Positions 56,584-64,000 of a stretch of DNA of 64,000 bases are shown one piece after another (position 1 is the first letter of the stretch; each line of letters starts with the position of its first letter). Both the position numbers and the translations under genes were made by a program. The stretch spans positions 5,349,142 to 5,413,141 of the forward strand of contig JAMXIF010000045.1 of assembly GCA_028583685.1 (NCBI GenBank), given 5' to 3'. The notes beneath the pieces were generated by a model that worked only from the letters and a program-made list of their open reading frames with translations, made no database searches and had not been told where the DNA came from. This stretch comes from Petaurus breviceps papuanus (lineage: Eukaryota > Chordata > Mammalia > Diprotodontia > Petauridae).

Positions 56584-56747
56584 GTTGGCTAGGTGGCGCA
56601 GTGAATAGAGCACTGGACTTGGAGTCAAGAGAGCCTGAGTTCAAATCTGGCCTCAGACACTTAACACTTACTAGCTGTGTGACCTTAGACAAGTCACTTA
56701 ACCCCAACTGCCCTGCCTCCCCCTCTCCAAAAAGAAAAAAAAACCCT
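56584..56747 (+). mobile_element. tRNA-derived marsupial SINE (WSINE/MAR-like)
   Basis: 'GTTGGCTAGGTGGCGCAGTG' head, 'gcctgagttcaaatctggcctcagacac', 'actagctgtgtgaccttagacaagtcacttaaccccaactgcc', C-rich run and A-rich tail. The cleanest copy in the window. The head 56587-56603 resembles a CTCF motif. Confidence 0.92.
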
Positions 56748-57689
56748 ACTACCTATAATCAACCTTGACCTCCTTGGCCTCCTCTTTTGGTATCAAAATG
56801 CCCTCCATCCTTATGGTGGAAGAAGAGGGTTTCCCAATCTGAGGAATTCCAGACCTTACACAGTGATATGTGATTTTTGTTTGCAGTCAAATATAAACAA
56901 ACTATAAGATACTATGATATATCAAAGATGATCTCAGGTATAGAAAAGAAAGAAATAAAAGGAATGTTGGGGGTATAGTAGGAGAGCCCATTAATTAGAA
57001 TGACAAAACAAGAAACATATTATTCATTAAGTATAACCTGTGGTGAACAGTATATATTAAAATAAAGAAGATTCAAAACTTGCATTTTGGGAAAGAAGGA
57101 TTTATGATGCTCAACATTGTAACTGTTAAATTTGAGGTTAGAATTCTTCAGAATCTTTGAATGTCTGGAAATCCCAGATGTGTCATTTACCCATTACAGA
57201 TCTCATGCAAAGAAGACAAAAAAAAAACCACATGGATTTCAGTGCTACTAGTCACATATATCTTTTACTTATATGAAATCAATGTGTAAAGTAAGGAACA
57301 CATTTTTTCCCACAAATTTTGGCTCTGCTACTGAATATGTGTCGGTTCTTTCTTACTCTACTCTGGGTCTCCATTTCATCATTTAAAAATTAAAGGAAAT
57401 TGAACCAGTTCTTTAATGTCTCATGCATCTCTAAATCTATGTTGCTGTGATATATCTAACCAAAGGAAAGAAACTATATAAATAGTTAGAGAATGAATTC
57501 ATTTGTAATCTTCATAATAACAGACAATGCTTTCAAAGGCAATTGATCATTCCAACAAAGAGGATTTAGAACTAGAAGAGACTTGTGAAGGAGGGGCTTA
57601 TATACATATATGTCTTTTCTTTTTGGTCAATGTTGACCATAACAATATTGTAGCATTCATTTTCAATGTTTTGCTTGTCCTTTCAATTT
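56748..57689. other. Mostly unique; one MIR scrap
   Basis: 57355-57450 ('gggtctccatttcatcatttaaaaattaaaggaaattgaaccag', 'catctctaaatctatg') is a likely plus-strand MIR 3' piece. The rest is unrecognised. Confidence 0.45.
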
Positions 57690-57870
57690 AGTACTGTAAT
57701 AATTGTGCTAATTGTTGTCCTGATTCTTCTTGCTTTATATCATTCATGCCTTTCCATGCTTCTCTACATACAGGATGGCATCTTTTCTTGTAGTGCTGCA
57801 ATATTCCCTTACATTCATTTTGCCATAAGTTGTCTTAGCTATCTCCCAATCGATGGAGCGCATCGCTTAG
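57690..57870 (-). mobile_element. L1 LINE ORF2 3' fragment
   Basis: 'tttatatcattcatgcctttccatgcttctctacatac', 'ctgcaatattcccttacattcattttgccataagttgtcttagct' and 'cccaatcgatggagc' are diverged antisense L1 blocks parallel to 55.0-55.15 kb. Confidence 0.65.
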
Positions 57871-60699
57871 TAAATCAGCAAATATGTTTGTATTGATTTT
57901 TAAAAATTACTTTAGAAAAGAAAACTGATTTAAGATAGCATTATGACTGCCTCATAGTTAATAACCTTCAACATATCTTTTAATTCAATCGTTTGTTGTT
58001 TTTAAAAGTCCAATAAGTCATCATCTTGGAACCTAAATCTGTTTTGAACTCTTACTTGGAAGTTTTATTTGTATAAATTTTGTACATGCTACACACACAC
58101 ACACATACTATATATACATATATATATATATATATATTAGTTAACATTTTTGACTTAGTGCTAATTATGGATTTCTTCTTAAATCAATTTCAATACATAA
58201 ACATACTTCTATTGAAGATTCTAATTCACTGCAACCATGGAGTGACTATATTAAAAACAAAAACCTTATCATTAAAATGGATTGTTTAAAAACATTTTTC
58301 TAAATTTTTAATTGAGCAATAAGAAATGCCATTAATAGTGTTGAAAGCAATGGTAATGGAAATGTCAAGTCAAATGTAATCTTTTGAGAATGTCAAAATT
58401 CTGATTTAGATAATTAGGAACATGGGGTTAGTCTTTTGGTGTAAGAGAAGATCAGACTCTTGAGCTCATTTTTCATTATTTGAATTCCTCTGTGTTTAGC
58501 CTACAATCATAAAACAGAAGTGAAGGTGGCCCTAGGTACAGCTAAAGTTTCCTAATGAGCTTTTTTCAAAGGGTATGGTATGGCAGCCTAGGTTCAGAGA
58601 TTAATCAATGGTCCGATGATACAGCTGCCAGGTGGCCCCTATTTGTTTCAATGATGTATTAAATGAATGGAGCTTTCTATCTGGACCTGCAAGGTTTCCT
58701 AAATATGTACCTTTGACCAAAAGTTATATGTCATTTCTGTTACATTTACGTAGGTAGGGATTTCATCCTCTATTGTATCAAGGTGTTATCTTTAGGTTAT
58801 TATTTCCCAGCCTATTTTTGTGGTTTTTATTGAGTTGATTCAGGATTTAAAAAAGGTTATGTTTCTTAATCTGTTCCTTGATATTTGGGGGGCTTAAAAC
58901 TGGTCAGAGTACAAAGTGGGCTGATTGACTTGATCTTTTCATATAACACATTTTACTTATATGAATCTTTTATACAATGCATATAACTTACATGAATAAA
59001 TGAATGAATGAATGAATGACAAATAGAAAAAATATGATATGCCTTTTACTAAAGGAGCTCACATTATACTAAGGGAGAGAAAACATTTAGAAGTTGTCAT
59101 ACTCATCAGATAGAAAAGTCCCATGGTCCTTAGGGTGCAGTGACAAGTCAGTGAATAATACTTCATTTTTAATGCCATTCCTACTGATAAAATCATATCG
59201 GTTCCTGATATTGAGCCATTCGATACTGCAGAAGAATTTGATGACAAGAATTTTTCTGCCCTAGGCTTTCAATATATGTAGTTATAGGATTTGCAAGAAA
59301 ATTTGTCAGACTGAATCTCCACAGGATTTGCTTGCAGGGATTAAAGTTGTGGACACTCAACTGGAAACATTGCAATATCAAAGATTCTTAGATTCAGGAT
59401 TCTGGGATATCCCCATCCAGGTCCAAAAGAGACTGGTGATTTGACTTACCAAGTATATGCTGCCTTCTGTCTTTCTCCCAGGATGCCTTGCTGTTCAAGG
59501 TAGACTGGCTTGTCTACTTGGTTAGTGTCAGGTTTGGGACTCTGGGTGAGAATAGGTAGCCCCTTCTTCACAGGAGTTGCCTCTAAAAGATAGCTGGGCT
59601 GGATGGAAGACCAATGGTCTAAGGGTGTTTATGACATTACAGAGGTGGGGGTGGGCGTGACTCCTGCCTCTCTATGTCTATTGAGGCAAATTGGTCAGCA
59701 CTTGTTTCTGGTAGTGATGAGAAGTAAGTTCCTCCTTCACAATAAGGACAATAATAAAAAAATCACAATAATCACAAGCTGGACTTGAGACATGTCCTGT
59801 GGTTTAAGGGGACACTGTTATCCCCAAGGCTCTCAAATTCAGAATCTGTGGCTGTCACCATCACAGGGGTCTGAGGGAACATGCTAGTGGTCATAAGCAA
59901 ACTTGCCTGTGTCATTCTGCTTACCTTCTCCCCATCTGTGTACTCTTCTGTTTTTGCTACACCGGATTACCTGTTCTTTGAGTGGTATCTGGACATTTAT
60001 CTACAAACAGAATGACACGTTATAGTGGGAGGCCTGACACAGAGGGGCATCCTACAAGCTCAGAAATCTAGCAAGAAAGAATAAATGTAATAATGTGTGT
60101 ATGGAAACATGTATGGAAATATATGCATATGTTATTTAATTTTTGCTTTTTTATTTTCATTCCCAATTTAACAAATATCTATGAAAATGAGCGCATCCGC
60201 ATATTTAGAGTAGAACAGAAGGAGATGTATGTGAAATTGTGAATCTCACATATAGCTTGCTTTTACTTATTTAGTAAATAATAAATTTATGTTACTAATA
60301 ATATAAAAATGTTGATGAATATGTGGGTTTATTTGATTTCCTGAAGCTTTGCTGAAATTATTCATTATTTCAGTTAAATATTAGTTTAGTCTTTTGGTTT
60401 CTTTAAATAGACTATCAAATCATATGAAAAATGATAGTTCTGTTTCTTCTCTTTCCATGCTCATTGTGCTAATACCTTTCTTTTACTGTAATGCTGTTAT
60501 TAATTTCTGGAAGTGTATCGAACAATTGAGGTAATAGATACCCTTGTGTTATCCAGGTTGATACCAAAAGGCATAAAAATATCACAAAAGTTTCTGATAG
60601 TTTTTTATTTCCTTTTCAATTACAAATTTTCCTTTATTCGTTTAAATAAAATAATATTGGTTTCCAATATTCTACTTTTGATCAGATGACAACATTATG
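57871..60699. other. Mostly unique; microsatellites
   Basis: (AC)n(TA)n at 58091-58138 and (TGAA)n at 59001-59019. 59400-60080 is somewhat more GC-rich than its surroundings and matches no repeat I know. No coding gene seen. Confidence 0.45.
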
Positions 60700-60868
60700 A
60701 GGGTGGTACTATTTATTATTAGCCCCTTTTGCAGATGAGGGAATCAAGCCTGAGAGAGGTCAAATGATTTACCAAACATCTCACAGCTATCAAGTGTCCA
60801 AGGCAGCATTTTACCTCAGACTTTCCTGAATCCAAGTCAAGCATGACACCACTTCTCTGTCTCCTAGG
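60700..60868 (-). mobile_element. MIR-type SINE
   Basis: 'ttagccccttttgcagatgagggaatcaagcctgagagaggtcaaatgatttacc', 'ctcacagctatcaagtgtccaagg' and 'catgacaccacttctctgtctcc' in minus-strand MIR order. Confidence 0.7.
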
Positions 60869-60924
60869 GTTTGTCACCAAATTTCTGTTCACTTGTACAT
60901 GTACATTGTTAGTCATTTGTAGTC

Positions 60925-61075
60925 ATGTGGTTTTGACCTGGAATCAGGAAGATCTGAGCTCAAATCAAATCCCAAATACTTACTAAATGTGTGGCATCTG
61001 AGCAAATCACTTACTAATATTTGCTTCATTTTCCTCATATATAAAATCAATATTTTATATCCACCTTCTTGTGGG
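60925..61075 (+). mobile_element. MIR-type SINE
   Basis: 'ttttgacctggaatcaggaagatctgagctcaaatc', 'tgtgtggcatctgagcaaatcactta' and 'ttcattttcctcatatataaaatcaat' in MIR order on plus. Confidence 0.7.
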
Positions 61076-61080
61076 GTGTA

Positions 61081-61142
61081 TGTCAAGGATAGATATAGAT
61101 ATATAGATAGAAATATATATACCTGCATATGTGTATGTATGT

Positions 61143-61203
<61 letters not shown>

Positions 61204-61240
61204 TTTATATACCCATACATACATACATACACACACTCAC
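61081..61240. repeat. Compound (GATA)/(CA)n/(TA)n microsatellite
   Basis: Perfect (AC)n then (AT)n at 61145-61195, with looser ATAGATAT and CATA units on each side. Low-complexity open frames on both strands come from it. Confidence 0.92.
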
Positions 61241-61764
61241 ACATAAATCTTAAAGTGCTATGTAAATGCACCCATTGTTTTAGTTGTTCTTGGAGTTGTT
61301 TTGGTCAGTTGCTTCCTAAACTGCAAACTCACAACTTCCATAGAGTACTCCCTTACAGAGGAGAACAGTGAGCCAAGGCCATTTGGGGATGAACTTATTT
61401 ATTAAAATATGCAACATCTTGAGCATTTAGCCTTTGCCCTCTCTACTGAGAGCAAAGGAGTATGTATTGTTTCATTTTCTATATTCTAGAGTCAAGATAG
61501 ATTATATCATTTAATATTGTCATATTTTTAGCATAGTTGTCATATACATTATTGCAGTCATTGTATTTCCTATATCCTGGTTCTGCTTTCTTCTCTCTCA
61601 TTCCATTTAAGCTATCTTCCTAAACTTTTAGAAGGTATATATTTTGTCTTTTAGGATTCTGTTTATAAACAAAGCCCCAGAAAATTCTACTTTGACACCT
61701 TATTGTGGTATGGTGAAAATATTAGGATCATGAAAACTAAATCAATGCAACACAACCTATAGCA
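61241..61764. other. No recognised feature
   Basis: Unique AT-rich sequence. Confidence 0.5.
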
Positions 61765-62015
61765 ATTTCTTGTAGTTCAGTCATGCCAAACTCTTTGTGA
61801 CCCCATTTGAGGGTTTTTGTTTTTTGGTAGAGATACTGGAGTGATTTGTCATTTTGTTCTCCAGCTCCTCTGACAGATGAGGAACTAAAACAAACAAGTG
61901 ACTTTCCCAGAGTCACACAGCTAGTAAATGTCTGAGGGTGGATTTGAACTCCCAAAGATGAATTTTCCTAACTCCAGGCCAGCCACCCTATCTACCATAT
62001 CCATCAGTTGCCCTG
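61765..62015 (-). mobile_element. CORE-SINE with RTE/BovB-type tail
   Basis: On plus: 'gttcagtcatgccaaactctttgtgaccccatttgagg', 'gagatactggagtgatttgtcatt', 'ctgacagatgagga', 'gtgactttcccagagtcacacagctagtaaatgtctgaggg' and the head remnant 'ccaccctatctacc'. Full-length type. Confidence 0.88.
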
Positions 62016-63782
62016 TAGCATTTTTTCCAAGCTAGAGAAGCTTTACATATGGAACAATGATAAATTATATTTTGTTTCTGAAAATAGAGCTCACTAGCTA
62101 TCTGGTTTAGAAACATTTAGATGACAGGGAACACATTTATTTTGAGTTCCTAAATGTAAGCATATAACCAGCATTTTATCCTATACAATGTTCTGAACAT
62201 AAATCAAGTCAAGCCATAATCCACATTTAACCAATTAAATGCTTATTAACATTATGATTTTCCTCAGTATCTCCAGTATATTATAGTGGATAGAGACCTA
62301 TCTTCAGAGCCAAAAAGACATTGGGTATGGGACCCTCAGTAATTTACTTAACTTCTCATTGTCTCATGAAAATATCTTAGCTTATAAATTGCAGAGAAGG
62401 TACCAATCAACATTGAGAGAGGGTGTTTCTTCATCAAGGATTTCATTCTATCAGTGAAAGTACAGGTCCAATTCCACACTCTTATCTATGTTTCATCTTC
62501 TAAGCTTAAAAACTAAATCAAAACTGCTATTAATTTTATTCCCTTTATCACAGCTGAAGCAAACAGCCCTTGAGCATTGTACTTTCTCTGTCTATAAAGG
62601 GAGAATAACTTTTATCTATCTCATCATCCTTTTAATGTTCACATCAGGGTTATAAAAATGCTTAGTAATGTGTATATTGAAGCAATGTCCATTTGCTACT
62701 TCATTTCCTGATACATTAGGCGTCTTTAGTAGATGGGATTTTATTTGAATACAATCATTGAACGATGGATAAAAAAACTGAGTTCCCAAAAGATCTAATA
62801 TAACATACAGGTAGATATTTCCCACAGGCTGCATAAACTGAAGTTATTTGTCCTAGAATTAATGAAAGAATATGGGAAGTAGACAGGAGCTGTTTTCTAT
62901 TTTTAAGTGCAAACTTATAACAAATAAACTATAATTGGAATAAGAAGAATAAAGTTTTGACATAAATGGTTGCTCTAAAATATTTAAGTAGATCTCTGAT
63001 CTCATTGATTGGGGTAATCATTTGAACAGTTCAGAATAAATCTCAACCTGTGCCTGCTCATCCTGTAAAACTCATATCCACATCCTCCCCAAAAAATTGC
63101 TAAACAAGAACTACCTAATATTCTAGGAATATCCGTTACTTTCTCTTGAAATTACAAGGGTACCAGTGTAGCACTCTGGCTGTTCACCTTAAATTTTCCA
63201 CTGTCCCAAAAGTTCACCTTCTCTTTCTATCATACTTTCGATTGAAGAAATCATTCAACTCTGTTTGTCTTCAGAGTTCTTTGTTAACCATATTTTACTA
63301 ACTGTTTATACTCACCATTTGCCTCTCCATTGTCTTTGGTGTGATACTCACATTTAGGTTTTTGTAGGCATTGGTGTTTCCTATCTCAGAGTCATATAGT
63401 CATGCTGATAACAAATCAATACATAAAAGATGGGCATTTGATTTCATGAAAATTTTGGGGTAAATTTTAAAAAAACACTTTGTAAACCACCAAAAATAAT
63501 GCAATTCATTCTCCATTTGATTAACTCTGGGCCCAGCTCAAGGCACATCTGAACTATCTGTCCTGAATACATATTTTGTTGCACAAGATCTACAGAATAT
63601 TGTTTTATCATGATTCAGGACAGTCACCTTGTAGGGTAAATTATTTTTGTATTAGAATGGAATTTAAAAAGTCATTCAACAATTGACAAAAAGAGATTTA
63701 CTGATTATAATTCATTTGTAAAAAAAATATCAGACTACATGGAGAGCCTCAGAGGACAGCCAATACAGAAATTATGTCAAAT
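62016..63782. other. Mostly unique; one SINE scrap
   Basis: 62283-62375 ('tagtggatagagacctatcttcagagcc', 'gggaccctcagtaatttacttaacttctcattgtctca') is a MIR-type SINE fragment on plus. The remainder is AT-rich unique sequence. Confidence 0.45.
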
Positions 63783-64000
63783 TCTGAGGTGGCATAGTGG
63801 ATAAAGCCCTAGGACCAGAGACAGTATGATCTGAGTTAAAATCTGGTATTAGACACTTACTAGCTGTGTTATCCTGGGCAAGTCATAAAACCTCTGTCTG
63901 TCTCAGGTTCCTCAAATGTAAAACAAGTATAACAGTTTCTACCTTGCAGGGTTGTTTGTGATTACCATATGACATTATATTTGTAAAGTGCAGTGCCTAG
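63783..64000 (+). mobile_element. MIR/MAR-type SINE, cut by the window end
   Basis: 'gaggtggcatagtggataaagccct' head, 'tgatctgagttaaaatctgg', 'acttactagctgtgttatcctgggcaagtcataaaacctct', and the tail starting 'gtaaagtgcagtgcctag', which runs off the window. Confidence 0.85.

Noticed and set aside
59130-59285. Short acidic peptide-like stretch (VPDIEPFDTAEEFDDKNF) as a pseudogene fragment
   Set aside because: Only about 40 codons between stops, no recognised protein and no adjoining homologous frame; probably chance.
61083-61371. Cys/Val and Tyr/Thr repeat peptides
   Set aside because: Pure microsatellite translations; the same applies to 8893-9137, 23631-23930 and 52190-52426.

Overview
This window looks like AT-rich intergenic DNA from a marsupial genome. 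The main evidence is the repeat content: tRNA-derived CORE-SINEs of the marsupial MAR/WSINE kind, CORE-SINEs with an RTE/BovB-type tail, many L1 derivatives that carry ORF1 but no ORF2 (HAL1-like), old CR1/L3, L2 and MIR copies, and solo retroviral LTRs. The species cannot be fixed from the sequence alone. I found no host protein-coding gene, no tRNA, rRNA or snRNA gene and no CRISPR. Every longer open frame lies in a repeat, in a low-complexity tract, across the assembly gap, or looks like chance.

Layout. 1-13 kb: mostly old repeats (L2, CR1/L3, MIR), two CORE-SINEs with RTE tails (one nested in a MIR), a diverged local direct repeat near 4.3-4.9 kb, and a purine-rich tract at 8.9 kb. 13-18 kb: a HAL1 copy with an inverted 5' half (the twin-priming shape), abutted by a second HAL1 copy that itself carries a SINE. 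18-27 kb: largely unique sequence with a solo LTR nested inside a SINE (22.1-22.8 kb), a CTCF-like site (23.4 kb) and a CR1/L3 fragment (25.2-25.7 kb). 27.9-30.7 kb: a full-length HAL1 on the minus strand with target-site duplications. 32.1-34.0 kb: an L1 3' end split by two solo LTRs. 34.8-35.3 kb: another solo LTR. 37.8-39.0 kb: a minus L1 3' end joined to a plus HAL1/L1 5' end. 43.7-50.2 kb: a cluster holding a minus HAL1, a plus HAL1 carrying a nested LTR, an L1 5' piece and a second full-length HAL1. 50502-51233 is an assembly gap. 51-64 kb: unique sequence, SINEs, a long L1 3' fragment (54.6-55.6 kb), MIRs and microsatellites.

There are no operons or pathways here. What the window records is a history of retrotransposition, and the nesting gives relative ages: SINE in HAL1, LTR in SINE, LTRs in L1, LTR in HAL1, and SINE in MIR. 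The most interesting leads are a recurrent antisense open frame in the HAL1 5' UTR (compare primate L1 ORF0), a HAL1 3' UTR that seems to contain two successive L1-type 3' ends, and a 104-bp repeat pair of unknown family. I did not find a convincing new multi-gene system. Repeat family names were assigned by eye from remembered consensus features and need RepeatMasker confirmation.
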